This document shows, in pieces, positions 23,136-31,909 of a stretch of 64,000 nt of DNA. Each line of letters starts with the position of its first letter. Within the stretch, counting starts at the first letter, position 1. The position numbers were made by a program, and so were the translations under genes. The notes under the pieces are model-generated. The model saw only the letters and a program-made list of their open reading frames with translations, had not been told where the DNA came from and made no database searches. This DNA is from Haemophilus seminalis (GTDB lineage: Bacteria > Pseudomonadota > Gammaproteobacteria > Enterobacterales > Pasteurellaceae), in contig NZ_VCED01000005.1 in assembly GCF_006384255.1 (NCBI RefSeq), positions 62,001 to 126,000 on the forward strand. The letters are read 5' to 3'.

Positions 23136-24524
23136 ATGTCAGTTCATCTTCCCACCGCTGAAATGGTGGAATTAACCAAGAAAACCAAAATCATTGATGA
23201 TTTACTCGGTGGCACAGCAACAATGCGGAAAGCCGCACAAACCTATCTTTTCCAAATGGAAATGGAAGAATCCGATAGTTACCGCAAACGCCTTGAGCGT
23301 TCGACCCTTTATCCTGCATTGTCGGAAACCCTTTCGCAAATGACAGGTCGAGTGTTCTTCAACCCGATTGACGTTGCCGATGTAACAGAAACGGTGCAAG
23401 CCCTTTTTGATGATGTGGATTTAGCAGGCAATAACCTTGATGTATTCGCCTCCCGTTGGTTTTATTCCGCCTTGGCGTATGGTTGCTCGTTCGCTCTGAT
23501 TGATTTTACCCGCGTAGAAGTCGTGAAAAGTCGCGCAGAAGAGAAAGCCTTAAATGCCCGTCCATATTGGGTACATATTAAACCGCATCAAGTACTGGGT
23601 ATTAAAACCGCACGAGTAAATGGTAAACAAGCGATTACTCAATTCCGCTATGTTGTAAATGAACAGGTTGAGGATGGCGAATTTGGCGTAAAAACCGTGA
23701 AACACGTTTATGTGTACGAAATCGGTAAAGTGCGGAAATTTAGCGAAGCGGAAGGCGAGTTTCGTCTTGAATCGGAATTGCTCCTCACTGCCCAAAATCG
23801 ACCTCTTGATTTTGTGCCTGTCGTGCCATTTATCACAAAGCGTAACGAACTCACCAATGCCATTGAGCCGCCTTTAATGGAGTTGGCGTATTTGAATGTA
23901 AAACACTGGCAGTCTCAATCGGATCAGGACAATATCACTAACATTGCTCGCGTACCGTTGTTAGCGATTTATTCTAATGATGAAGTGAAACAGCTTGCTA
24001 TTGGTGGTAGCGCGATTCATTTACCTGTTGATAGCTCAATGCAATTTGTCGAACATTCAGGACACGCAATTGCTTCAGGTGTTGAAAGCCTGAAAGATTT
24101 GGAAGAGCAAATGAAAACCGCAGGGGCGAAGTTGCTTACCAAAACCGCCTTAGCAATGACTGACAGTCAAGCCCGTGATGAAGCAGGCAAAGAAATTTCC
24201 CAGCTACGTTTACTGGCAAACCGATTTGAAGATGCTATTGATTTAGCCTTGGAATATACAGGGCATTGGCTTGGCATTGCCAAAGAGCAAGTGGGTAACG
24301 TGCAGATTTCTGGCAACATTGAAAACGATCTCGACCCGTCCGCTTCAATGGCAAGTGTGATTCAGTTACGTAATGCTGGCGTGATTTCGAATCAATCCAC
24401 CTTTGACGAAGCCAAACGTCGTGGTTTATTAGCCGACGGCTTAGAATGGAACGCAGAGCAAGAACGCCTGCAATCGGAGGGAATGAGTTTTGGAAACGAA
24501 GAAACATCAGAAACCAACGCTTAG
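23136..24524 (+). CDS. Portal protein (DUF4055 type)
   Basis: The 462-residue protein forms the packaging vertex ring. Its N-terminal R-K-A-A-Q-T-Y-L-F-Q-M, the P-H-Q-V-L-G segment, P-V-V-P-F and the V-K-H-W-Q-S-Q-S-D segment fit DUF4055 portals. TAAGGATTCACT gives the ribosome site. It overlaps the MuF gene by 35 bp. Confidence 0.9.
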   Translation: MSVHLPTAEMVELTKKTKIIDDLLGGTATMRKAAQTYLFQMEMEESDSYRKRLERSTLYPALSETLSQMTGRVFFNPIDVADVTETVQALFDDVDLAGNNLDVFASRWFYSALAYGCSFALIDFTRVEVVKSRAEEKALNARPYWVHIKPHQVLGIKTARVNGKQAITQFRYVVNEQVEDGEFGVKTVKHVYVYEIGKVRKFSEAEGEFRLESELLLTAQNRPLDFVPVVPFITKRNELTNAIEPPLMELAYLNVKHWQSQSDQDNITNIARVPLLAIYSNDEVKQLAIGGSAIHLPVDSSMQFVEHSGHAIASGVESLKDLEEQMKTAGAKLLTKTALAMTDSQARDEAGKEISQLRLLANRFEDAIDLALEYTGHWLGIAKEQVGNVQISGNIENDLDPSASMASVIQLRNAGVISNQSTFDEAKRRGLLADGLEWNAEQERLQSEGMSFGNEETSETNA

Positions 24525-26136
24525 ACAACGCATTGCCCACGCCTTAACCGACCGCAAAATCTTGCATTTTCGCTATGATGCTCACTTGCGACAACAGGTG
24601 TACAAGCGGTTAAATACATTGCAAAAATCGCTGATTAACCGCATCAGTGCTATCGGTATAGAAGGCTTGTCCGCAAAGAAACTAGATAAACTGCTTACAG
24701 AACTGCAAACGGAAATTGCAAAAACTTACCAAGAAACAACCGCTTACACGCAAGACGAGTTAAGCGGTTTTTTATCGCTTGAAGCCAGCAAAATCAGCCA
24801 GCTTTATAACGATGAAATCGGCTTTGATTTGTTTAATGATGTGCCAAAAGAACGTATTAAAGCGATTAAAAACGTTGCTGTGATTGAAGGGCAACCGTTA
24901 GAAGCATGGTGGAATAAACAGCGTGCCGATTTAGCCTTTAAGTTTGAGGGAATTATTCGCACAGGCGTTGCCGAAGGCAAACAAAACGGACAACTTGCCA
25001 CCGAAGTACGAGAGTTAATGAGCGTTAGCCGTCGCACAGCGGATACTTTAGTCATTACCGCTGTCGCAAAAGTAGCTGACACCGCCCACGAAGCCTTGCG
25101 CGATGCCAATCTTGATATTCTGCAAGGCGAAGAGCATCTTTCCACCCTTGATATGCGAACCTCCACCGTCTGCCAAGTGCGAGACGGCAAACGATGGGAT
25201 TTGGACAAAAAGCCAATCGGGCATAACATTCCCTACAAACGCCCACCGTTGCACCCACGTTGTCGCAGCATTCTTCAGCTTGTCACCAAAAGCTGGGAGG
25301 AATTAGGCGTGCAAGGAATGGAGGAAATGCCAACTAGCACCCGTGCTTCAATGAATGGACAGGTGGATGAGCGGATTAATTATGAGAGTTGGCTCAACAA
25401 TAAAACGGCTGAAGAGAAAGAGCTGGTTCTAGGCAAAGGTAAAGCAGATTTATGGGAACGTGGCGTGATTACGTTCTCGGATATGTTAGATCAGAGTGGT
25501 AGACCGCTGACGTTGAAAGAGCTATACTCTAAATCTAGCTTAGTGCAAGAATATAATCCTATGGATGTAACAAAAAAATATCAGCAAGCGGCTGAAATAG
25601 AACCCAAAATCACAAAAGCTGTGACAACTATTATCGCTTCTGTAGATGGCGAGGTTGCTGGACTCGAATATCGCTTAAAATCAATGGATTCGTTGAAGCG
25701 TAAAATAGAAACTGAAATGATGGCAGGGATTTCTGAGCAACAAGCAATAGATAACATTAAAGATGTTATTCGCTATACAGCAATATTCTCGCCTGAAAAT
25801 TTTGTAACACAATATAGGGAAATGCAATCCGCTTTAGAAAAACAAGGGTATAAAACAATTATTGTTAAAAACACTTGGAAGGACGGTGCTGTTTATAAAG
25901 GCATTAATACATTCATCACTACTCTTGTAAAGAAAGATAATGTAATTTTCGAGATGCAATATCATACAAGTGAAAGTTTTGCGTTAAAAAATGGTGAATT
26001 ACATCAGCTTTATGAACGTTTTCGCGACCCAAATACCGAACAAGAAGAAAAAGAAAAATTGTATATTGAAATGCAGAAATTAAGTGCTAAATTAGTTACG
26101 CCAAAAGATATTCAAAAAATCAAAGGAGTAAAATAA
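24490..26136 (+). CDS. MuF head protein fused to RelA/SpoT-like toxin domain
   Basis: The N-terminal part (1-265) is an SPP1 gp7/MuF head-morphogenesis domain with M-R-T-S-T-V-C-Q-V-R-D-G-K (222-234) and P-P-L-H-P-R-C-R-S (252-260). After a linker, residues 370-548 resemble alarmone synthetases: R395-x-K397...S401...K405, D425 with R428, Y469-K-G-I-N473, E488-M-Q490-Y-H492-T. The Y and E positions match the acceptor-stacking Tyr and catalytic Glu of RelA/SpoT enzymes. TTG start follows GGAGGG. The C-terminal DNA is more AT-rich than the MuF part. The stop overlaps the next gene by 1 bp, and an HD hydrolase follows. The inferred role is a virion-associated toxin that makes (p)ppGpp or (p)ppApp-type nucleotides; the exact product is unknown. 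Confidence 0.82.
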   Translation: METKKHQKPTLRQRIAHALTDRKILHFRYDAHLRQQVYKRLNTLQKSLINRISAIGIEGLSAKKLDKLLTELQTEIAKTYQETTAYTQDELSGFLSLEASKISQLYNDEIGFDLFNDVPKERIKAIKNVAVIEGQPLEAWWNKQRADLAFKFEGIIRTGVAEGKQNGQLATEVRELMSVSRRTADTLVITAVAKVADTAHEALRDANLDILQGEEHLSTLDMRTSTVCQVRDGKRWDLDKKPIGHNIPYKRPPLHPRCRSILQLVTKSWEELGVQGMEEMPTSTRASMNGQVDERINYESWLNNKTAEEKELVLGKGKADLWERGVITFSDMLDQSGRPLTLKELYSKSSLVQEYNPMDVTKKYQQAAEIEPKITKAVTTIIASVDGEVAGLEYRLKSMDSLKRKIETEMMAGISEQQAIDNIKDVIRYTAIFSPENFVTQYREMQSALEKQGYKTIIVKNTWKDGAVYKGINTFITTLVKKDNVIFEMQYHTSESFALKNGELHQLYERFRDPNTEQEEKEKLYIEMQKLSAKLVTPKDIQKIKGVK

Positions 26137-26354
26137 TGTATCAATACTACTTAGCTCAGTTAGATGATAATCAACAAAAATTGATTCGTGGTATGGGTAA
26201 TAATTTACTTTCATTTGCTACCTATGAACCTCATAAAGAAGATTGGGATAAAAAGTTTGGTTCGTTTTGGGCGGATAAAATCTTAGTCAGCGATTTTGAT
26301 GCTTATCGTGAAATTAGTGAAAAAGAAGCCATTCAATTTATCAAGGTGCATTAA
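26136..26354 (+). CDS. Unknown 72-aa protein of the toxin operon
   Basis: This small acidic or aromatic protein begins MYQYYLAQLDDNQQKLIRGM and contains W-D-K-K-F-G-S-F-W. AAAGGAG precedes the ATG, and both ends overlap neighbours by one base, so it is strongly coupled to the MuF toxin and the hydrolase. No family is recognised. It could be a co-immunity factor, chaperone or adaptor for the toxin domain. Confidence 0.7.
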   Translation: MYQYYLAQLDDNQQKLIRGMGNNLLSFATYEPHKEDWDKKFGSFWADKILVSDFDAYREISEKEAIQFIKVH

Positions 26355-26773
26355 TGTGGGCAGAAAAAGCTGAAGTATTGGCAAGATGTTTGCATCACGG
26401 TCAGAAAGATAAAGCCGGTAAGCCATATATAGAGCATTTGGAATTTGTTGTAGAACATTTAGACGATTCAACAGATGAAATGCGTGCTGTTGCTTGGTTG
26501 CACGATAGCGTGGAAGACACGGCAATTAGTATTGATGAAATTCAAGAACAATTTGGTAATGTGATCGCAAATGCCATCTTGGCTATATCAAAACGTAAAG
26601 ATGAAGACTACCAAGATTATTTAATTAGAGTTAAGCAAAACGCTTTAGCGCGTTCAGTTAAATTAGCAGACTTACAGCATAATGCCGATCTTTCTCGATT
26701 GCCTAGAATCAAAGAAGAAGATATTCTCCGTAAAGAAAAATATTTAGCGGCCATGGCATTTTTATTATCTTAA
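26354..26773 (+). CDS. Small alarmone hydrolase (SpoT/MESH1-like HD), putative antitoxin
   Basis: The 139 residues form a stand-alone HD-fold (p)ppGpp 3'-pyrophosphohydrolase domain. Metal and substrate motifs are complete: H-G-Q-K-D-K-A-G-K-P-Y-I-E-H (H28), W-L-H50-D51-S-V-E54-D55-T, and V-K-L-A-D106-L-Q-H-N110. In toxSAS pairs of the FaRel/ATfaRel type such a hydrolase detoxifies the alarmone of the partner synthetase. It overlaps the 72-residue gene by 1 bp and follows the synthetase-like MuF gene, which strongly suggests an antitoxin or immunity role. A terminator follows. Confidence 0.88.
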   Translation: MWAEKAEVLARCLHHGQKDKAGKPYIEHLEFVVEHLDDSTDEMRAVAWLHDSVEDTAISIDEIQEQFGNVIANAILAISKRKDEDYQDYLIRVKQNALARSVKLADLQHNADLSRLPRIKEEDILRKEKYLAAMAFLLS

Positions 26774-26789
26774 CCTAACAAACATTATC

Positions 26790-26824
26790 AACCGCTTGTA
26801 GCGAAAGTTACAGGCGGTTTTTTT
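26790..26824 (+). terminator. Terminator after the hydrolase gene
   Basis: AACCGC/GCGGTT arms with some internal pairing are followed by T7. It separates the toxin/immunity cassette from the scaffold gene. Confidence 0.82.
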
Positions 26825-26871
26825 ACGCCTTGGAAAAGGCACAACCTTAACTAACTGGAAGGAAATCCAAT

Positions 26872-27606
26872 ATGAAATTAAAACTTGATGAAAATGGGCA
26901 CGTGGTTGTTGAAAACGGGATGCCTGTGTATGTTCACGAAGACGGGAAGGAAATTCCGTTTGATGCCACAAAAGCCACAGCCAAAATCGCAGAGCTTAAC
27001 AGTGAGGCGAAAAAACACCGTGAAGCCAAAGAGCAGGCGGAGGCAAAACTCTCGGCATTTTCGGGGATTGACGATCCGAAAGCAGCAATCAAAGCCTTGG
27101 AAACGGTGAAAAATCTCGATGATAAGAAGTTGATTGATGCGGGCGAAGTGGAAAAGGTGAAAGCAGAAATGCGTAAAACCTTTGATGAACAACTGGCAGA
27201 ATTCCAATCTCAAGCTGAAAAACTGCAATCGCAATTGCACGCAGAACTAATTGGTGGTTCGTTTGCTCGCTCTAAATATGCCGCAGAACATTTAAATTTA
27301 CCTTCTGATGTGGTGCAAGCCTTCTTTGGTAAGCATTTCAGTATTTCAGATGAAGGTAAAGTGGTGGCGAAGTTCGCCGATGGCAATGAAATTTACAGCC
27401 GTTCACGCCCAGGCGAAAAAGCCGATTTTGAGGAAGCATTAGAGGCGTTAGTCGGTGCGTATCCAAATAAAGATGCGATTTTAAAACCATCAGGTACATC
27501 AGGTTCAGGTATTGGCGCGGGAACAGGCGGCAGCAATGCCCCTAAATCCCTTGCCGAATGCAAAACTGACGCAGAAAAAATTGCGTATATGCAACAACAT
27601 TCATAA
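26872..27606 (+). CDS. Head scaffolding protein
   Basis: The 244-residue protein has a long E/K/A/Q coiled coil (about 35-125) and a low-complexity Gly/Ser tail (S-G-S-G-I-G-A-G-T-G-G-S), as in scaffold proteins placed directly before the major capsid gene. The N-terminal beta-type segment (V-V-E-N-G-M-P-V-Y) is common in this family. GGAAGGAAAT precedes the ATG. Confidence 0.82.
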   Translation: MKLKLDENGHVVVENGMPVYVHEDGKEIPFDATKATAKIAELNSEAKKHREAKEQAEAKLSAFSGIDDPKAAIKALETVKNLDDKKLIDAGEVEKVKAEMRKTFDEQLAEFQSQAEKLQSQLHAELIGGSFARSKYAAEHLNLPSDVVQAFFGKHFSISDEGKVVAKFADGNEIYSRSRPGEKADFEEALEALVGAYPNKDAILKPSGTSGSGIGAGTGGSNAPKSLAECKTDAEKIAYMQQHS

Positions 27607-27671
27607 TCGGGTGCAAGAGATTGCACCTTTTTTATTCACGGTGCAATCGCACCATAACATAGGAGCTTATT

Positions 27672-28622
27672 ATGGCTTTTGACTTACAAGTCTTTAACAA
27701 ACAAACGCATTTAGCGTTAACTGAAACTGTCGATCAGGATATTGAAAAATTCAATCAAGCCTCAGGTGGCGTGATTACATTGCAAAATGCGCTAACACAA
27801 GGTGATTTTGATATTCGTGCGAGCTTTAAAGCGATTCAAGGCTTAGTGCGTCGTCGTAATGCTTATGGCAGTGGTACGGTGCAAGCGAAACGCCTAGAGC
27901 AATTACTCAATGTAGCAGTAAAAGTGGCTGCAGGTACGCACCCGATTGAGTACGAACCGCAACAATATCGCTGGGTATTACAAAACCCTGAGCTTGCTGC
28001 GGTAGAAATCGGGCAACAACTTGCCAAAGCCCGTTTAGCGGATATGTTAAATACCGCAATTTTAGGGGCGGTTGCTGCGATTGGCGGGCAAACTACTGCA
28101 GTGTTAGACGACAAGAAAAACGCCCCGAATTTCCGCACGCTCAACAAAGCGGCAGCATTATTTGGCGACCGCTCCAGCGCATTAAAAGCGTGGATTGTTC
28201 ATTCAACCACCTTACATACTTTGTACGACAATGCCTTAACTAACGCAGAACGTTTGTTTACTTACGATAACGTGAGTGTGATGCGCGATCCGTTTGGTCG
28301 CTTGTTTGTGGTCACGGATAGCCCTGCGTTAGTTGATAGCACCGCTTCAGCCTATAACACTCTAGGCTTGCAAGAAGGGGCGATCGTGGTAAGCGGTAAC
28401 AACGATTTCAATAGCGAAATGCAACCGAAATTAGGCGGTGAAAATATCGCAGCAGTTTATCAAGCAGAATGGACTTATAACTTAGGTATTCTCGGTTATG
28501 AATGGGATATGACTGCAGGCGGTAAATCCCCCGACGACACCAAGTTAGGGGCATCAGCCAACTGGCGTAAAACCGCAACTTCATTGAAAGACACCGCGGG
28601 CGTATTGGTTAAAACCAAGTAG
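27672..28622 (+). CDS. Major capsid protein
   Basis: The 316-residue protein is predicted to have the HK97 fold. It follows the scaffold gene and precedes the head-tail connector genes, and its sequence is even and well-expressed in appearance. Notable stretches are A-A-G-T-H-P-I-E-Y-E-P, W-I-V-H-S-T-T-L-H-T-L-Y, D-P-F-G-R-L-F-V-V-T-D-S-P and a C-terminal Y-E-W-D-M-T-A-G-G. AGGAGC precedes the ATG. Confidence 0.85.
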   Translation: MAFDLQVFNKQTHLALTETVDQDIEKFNQASGGVITLQNALTQGDFDIRASFKAIQGLVRRRNAYGSGTVQAKRLEQLLNVAVKVAAGTHPIEYEPQQYRWVLQNPELAAVEIGQQLAKARLADMLNTAILGAVAAIGGQTTAVLDDKKNAPNFRTLNKAAALFGDRSSALKAWIVHSTTLHTLYDNALTNAERLFTYDNVSVMRDPFGRLFVVTDSPALVDSTASAYNTLGLQEGAIVVSGNNDFNSEMQPKLGGENIAAVYQAEWTYNLGILGYEWDMTAGGKSPDDTKLGASANWRKTATSLKDTAGVLVKTK

Positions 28623-28640
28623 CCATATCGCTAAAAAAGC

Positions 28641-28674
28641 ACCCCCAAGTAACGAATTACTCGGGGGTTCTTAT
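28641..28674 (+). terminator. Hairpin after the capsid gene
   Basis: CCCCC-AGTAA paired with TTACT-GGGGG gives a stable stem followed by a short T-rich tract. It may attenuate downstream expression so that capsid is made in excess. Confidence 0.65.
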
Positions 28675-28761
28675 TTCCCTTGCCCATTAATTGCAAAAGG
28701 AAATAACTGTGCGAAATTGTACCAAAACAAAATTGAAGATTCTTCTAAATAAGGAGAAAAA

Positions 28762-29199
28762 ATGAGCGCTTATGTTTCTGTAGAAGAAGCTGATGCATAT
28801 CATAATCTCAGAATGAGTGCAGAAATATGGGGGGCACTAAGTGCAACAGAAAAGGCTCGCCGATTAGTCAATGCATCGGATTATATTGATAGTGGCTATA
28901 TCTATTTAGGAAAGCCATCCGATAAACATCAATTACGAGCGTTCCCACGTAATGGGGATACAGACGTGCCAGTAAAAGTAAAAAATGCAGTCTGCGAATT
29001 AGCTTTGGAAGAAAATTTAACTCAAAATCCAACCGCACTTAAAAGTGCAGTGAAAGTTGGTGAACTTTCTGTAACGTATTCTTATCCTTCAGCTGCAAAC
29101 GGTGTAGAGAATCAGCGATTTAGTTATGTGGCGCAGTTGTTGAGAGAGTTTGTTCGAGAGAAAGGAGCTATGCGTAGAGTATTGCTTGAACGGGGGTAA
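28762..29199 (+). CDS. Head-tail connector, DnaT-like family
   Basis: The 145 residues start M-S-A-Y-V-S-V-E-E-A-D-A-Y and include A-L-S-A-T-E-K-A-R-R-L-V-N-A-S-D-Y-I-D, the pattern of the phage protein family named DnaT-like, which behaves as a head-completion adaptor. AAGGAG precedes the ATG. It is the first gene of the connector cluster. Confidence 0.78.
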   Translation: MSAYVSVEEADAYHNLRMSAEIWGALSATEKARRLVNASDYIDSGYIYLGKPSDKHQLRAFPRNGDTDVPVKVKNAVCELALEENLTQNPTALKSAVKVGELSVTYSYPSAANGVENQRFSYVAQLLREFVREKGAMRRVLLERG

Positions 29200-29201
29200 G
29201 A

Positions 29202-29603
29202 ATGGGATTTTATGATGAGTTGGCTGATACTGCAAAGACCTTGTTAACCGAATTTGGGGTGCCATGTAGTATTGAGCAAAACATTACCAGTGATTACAAC
29301 GTTAAAACAGGTGAGGCAACTCGACGCAAGCGTCGCTTATTGGGTGTTTGTATATTTAACCAATTGACCTATGACTTTCCTCAATTCCAAAGTTCTGGTG
29401 TTTTAAAAGGTGAGGCAAGCTTAGTTCAACAAGGCGATGTGTCTATTACGTTAAGCCTATCATCTCCTCTTTCGAGAGAAGAGCTGCTTTTAAGTGTGCT
29501 CCTTGTTAATGGAGAGCGTTGGCAAATTGTGAATTGTCAGCCATTAAAACCATCTGGTATGACGATTTATTACAAGCTTCAGGCAAGATTAGTAAATGGG
29601 TAA
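29202..29603 (+). CDS. Head-tail joining protein
   Basis: The 133-residue beta-rich protein starts M-G-F-Y-D-E-L-A-D-T-A-K-T-L and contains D-V-S-I-T-L-S-L-S-S and a late W-Q-I-V-N-C. The position between the connector and an HK97 gp10-type gene supports a stopper or neck role. It overlaps the next gene by 8 bp. Confidence 0.68.
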   Translation: MGFYDELADTAKTLLTEFGVPCSIEQNITSDYNVKTGEATRRKRRLLGVCIFNQLTYDFPQFQSSGVLKGEASLVQQGDVSITLSLSSPLSREELLLSVLLVNGERWQIVNCQPLKPSGMTIYYKLQARLVNG

Positions 29604-29988
29604 ATTTGTAGCTGAAATTGATGCTTTTAGAGAACGAACGATGCAACGTGCAGATATGTTGGTACGGAAAATCGCATCGGATACATTTAAAAAAGTTCAA
29701 TCTAAAACGCCTGTCGATAGCGGGCAGTTACGTCGGAGTTGGACAGTCTCGGTGGGAGAAGCGCCATCTGTATTTAATGGTTCTAATGAAGTGATTAACA
29801 ATGCAAAATTTGGTAATACGCTTTACATTGCGACGGATAAGCCTTATGCCTTGACGCTGGAATATGGTTTATACCCTAAACCAGGAGGGCGTAAAACAAA
29901 CAATGGCTTTTCGATTCAGGCTCCAAAAGGCATGGTGAGGATTACTGTGCAAGAAATGGAAGCGTTATTAAAGAAAAGTAGGTGGTGA
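29596..29988 (+). CDS. HK97 gp10-type neck/tail completion protein
   Basis: The 130 residues contain the gp10-family core: F-K-K-V-Q-S-K-T-P-V-D-S-G-Q-L-R-R-S-W near 32-50, then Y-A-L-T-L-E-Y-G near 90. It joins head and tail. Its start lies inside the end of the previous gene. Confidence 0.87.
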   Translation: MGKFVAEIDAFRERTMQRADMLVRKIASDTFKKVQSKTPVDSGQLRRSWTVSVGEAPSVFNGSNEVINNAKFGNTLYIATDKPYALTLEYGLYPKPGGRKTNNGFSIQAPKGMVRITVQEMEALLKKSRW

Positions 29989-29994
29989 TTTTAG

Positions 29995-30387
29995 ATGAAA
30001 CAAATTATTCGGTCTGTATTGCAAACACACTTAAACCAATTAGGACAATTTAATACCGCATGGGAAGGCGTTTTAAGTACGCCCAAACTACCATATCAAA
30101 CGCTCCACTTAACTATTTCATCTAGCGATACAGGTGCAATCTCTGATCGGCCACATGCTGAAGAATTAGGTTTTTTGCAATTAACGTTATTTTATGAGGC
30201 AGGATTAGGCACGAAAGCCATTGAGGAGCGTGCGACAGCTATTCGACGGCATTTTTACGGTCAGTCCTTTATTAAGGATAACGTTCAAATCATCATCCAT
30301 AAACCGCCACTTATTGGCGGTATTTTTTTAAACGATAATAAACTGGCGTTGCCAGTTACAATCAATTTTACCGCTTATGAACTCTAG
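29995..30387 (+). CDS. Tail terminator-like protein
   Basis: The 130-residue protein has L-P-Y-Q-T-L-H-L, then L-Q-L-T-L-F-Y-E-A-G-L-G and R-A-T-A-I-R-R-H-F, with the layout of DUF4128-type minor tail proteins. These cap the tail tube and are equivalent to lambda gpU. It lies directly before the tube protein gene. Confidence 0.72.
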   Translation: MKQIIRSVLQTHLNQLGQFNTAWEGVLSTPKLPYQTLHLTISSSDTGAISDRPHAEELGFLQLTLFYEAGLGTKAIEERATAIRRHFYGQSFIKDNVQIIIHKPPLIGGIFLNDNKLALPVTINFTAYEL

Positions 30388-30395
30388 GAGGTTAT

Positions 30396-31406
30396 ATGGC
30401 AAATGCACAAGGTGTAAAACGTAAGGTTACGTTTGCAAAAGAAACAACATTTGGAGTACGTGCTGCAAAAGGTATTGGTAAAGTGATGCCTCGCACAGAA
30501 AGCTCATTGAACTCAACCTTTGATTCATTCTCAAGTGAGGAAATTCGAGAAAATATGCAACGCTCTCCATCCATTGTTGGATTTGAAAAAGTGGAGGGCG
30601 ATTTGAAAGGGGAATTGTCTGCAGGTCAATGGTCTGATTTTTTTGCAGCCGCATTGCGAGGAGCATGGACAGAAGCGAAATCGCCTGTATTAAAGAAAAC
30701 TAGCACTGGGGCAGGTGAAAAACAAGGTAAATTACTCGTAATTCCTGAAACTGGCCATACAACTGATTCCTTTACGCTTGAAGACACCTTCGCAGATATT
30801 GGATTAAGTCGCATTTATACAGGTTGTCGAGTATCTAAAATTAGCCTAGATATTCAACCGAATGGTATAGCATCGATTGCGGTCACCTTTTTAGGACAAA
30901 AAGGCGAGGAGAGTCAAACTGCATATTTTACTGGTGCGCAGGAAGTGACTCAATCAGCTAAGGTTGCAGGTGTAAATGGGCAGCTGATGGTTAACAAAAC
31001 CAAAGCAGCGTTAGTTACTGGTTTGAAGATGGACATTGATTTGAATGCGTCGAGTGAGGCGGTACTGGGCGCGAAATACGCACCTGACGTGTTTATTGGC
31101 ACAGTGGCAATTAGCGGATCGTTTACGATGTATTTCCAAGATAAAACCATGATTGACGCAGTGCGTAGCGGCGCGAATCTTTCTCTTGCTTTAAGAATGG
31201 ATGCCGAATCAGTCGACAACGGAGATTATTTAACGTTCATCTTGCCAGGCGTGAAAGCAACTTCTATTGAAATTGATGACGGTGCAAAAAACCTTATTCA
31301 AACCCTAAACTTTGATGCTTTCCCCGCGATTTATGATGCGGAAAGTACAATTGATGATGTATTAAAGAAACCAACAACACTCATCATTCAAGATTCATTA
31401 GCCTAA
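30396..31406 (+). CDS. Major tail tube protein
   Basis: The 336-residue protein is placed and sized like siphophage tube proteins, with an N-terminal F-A-K-E-T-T-F-G-V-R motif and repeated beta strands. TAGGAGG precedes the ATG. A terminator-like hairpin follows, consistent with high-level expression of this subunit. Confidence 0.82.
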   Translation: MANAQGVKRKVTFAKETTFGVRAAKGIGKVMPRTESSLNSTFDSFSSEEIRENMQRSPSIVGFEKVEGDLKGELSAGQWSDFFAAALRGAWTEAKSPVLKKTSTGAGEKQGKLLVIPETGHTTDSFTLEDTFADIGLSRIYTGCRVSKISLDIQPNGIASIAVTFLGQKGEESQTAYFTGAQEVTQSAKVAGVNGQLMVNKTKAALVTGLKMDIDLNASSEAVLGAKYAPDVFIGTVAISGSFTMYFQDKTMIDAVRSGANLSLALRMDAESVDNGDYLTFILPGVKATSIEIDDGAKNLIQTLNFDAFPAIYDAESTIDDVLKKPTTLIIQDSLA

Positions 31407-31446
31407 AGCGCGATGAAATTTAGTCATACTTTATAGAAAACAACCC

Positions 31447-31474
31447 CCGAAAGTTCATCACTTTCGGTTTTTTT
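31447..31474 (+). terminator. Hairpin after the tail tube gene
   Basis: A perfect stem, CCGAAAG/CTTTCGG, is followed by T7. It probably attenuates read-through into the chaperone and tape-measure genes. Confidence 0.82.
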
Positions 31475-31504
31475 TATTTCAATCCAATTTATAAGGAAAA
31501 CACA

Positions 31505-31909
31505 ATGGACTTTTCTAAATTAAATACTGTTAAAGCCTCTGAAAATACCTATCGCTTTGAAGTCACTCACCCGATTACCGGGGAAGGAACAGGCGCAATG
31601 ATTGATGTTTATGCCTCGCAAAGTGATGTTGTACAGCGTTTTCAATCTAACGTCTTACGCAAATTACAAAAGCAAGAATTTGAAAACCAGCGCACCCGCA
31701 AACCACAATTTAAAGAACTCTCTGAATTGAAATCGGAAGCTCTTGAAAACGCCATTGTGCGCGTAGCTAGCTGGGAGAATTTAGAATGGGAAGGAACTCC
31801 TCTTGAGTTTACCCCCGCCAATGTGAAAATGCTGCTTACCCAGTGTCCTTGGTTGGCTGAACAAATTATTGAACAGTCAGAAGACTTGGGAAATTTCTTG
31901 AAGGCCTGA
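31505..31909 (+). CDS. Tail assembly chaperone, gpG-like
   Basis: The 134-residue zero-frame product is equivalent to lambda gpG and coats the tape measure during tail assembly. ATAAGGAAAAC precedes the ATG. It contains the slippery heptamer GGGAAAT at codons 128-130 and ends shortly after. It is predicted to be the more abundant of two products. Confidence 0.85.
   Translation: MDFSKLNTVKASENTYRFEVTHPITGEGTGAMIDVYASQSDVVQRFQSNVLRKLQKQEFENQRTRKPQFKELSELKSEALENAIVRVASWENLEWEGTPLEFTPANVKMLLTQCPWLAEQIIEQSEDLGNFLKA

Noticed and set aside
24804-25258. Long opposite-strand reading frames within the MuF gene
   Set aside because: They mirror the codon bias of the MuF coding strand, have no ribosome sites and no family resemblance.
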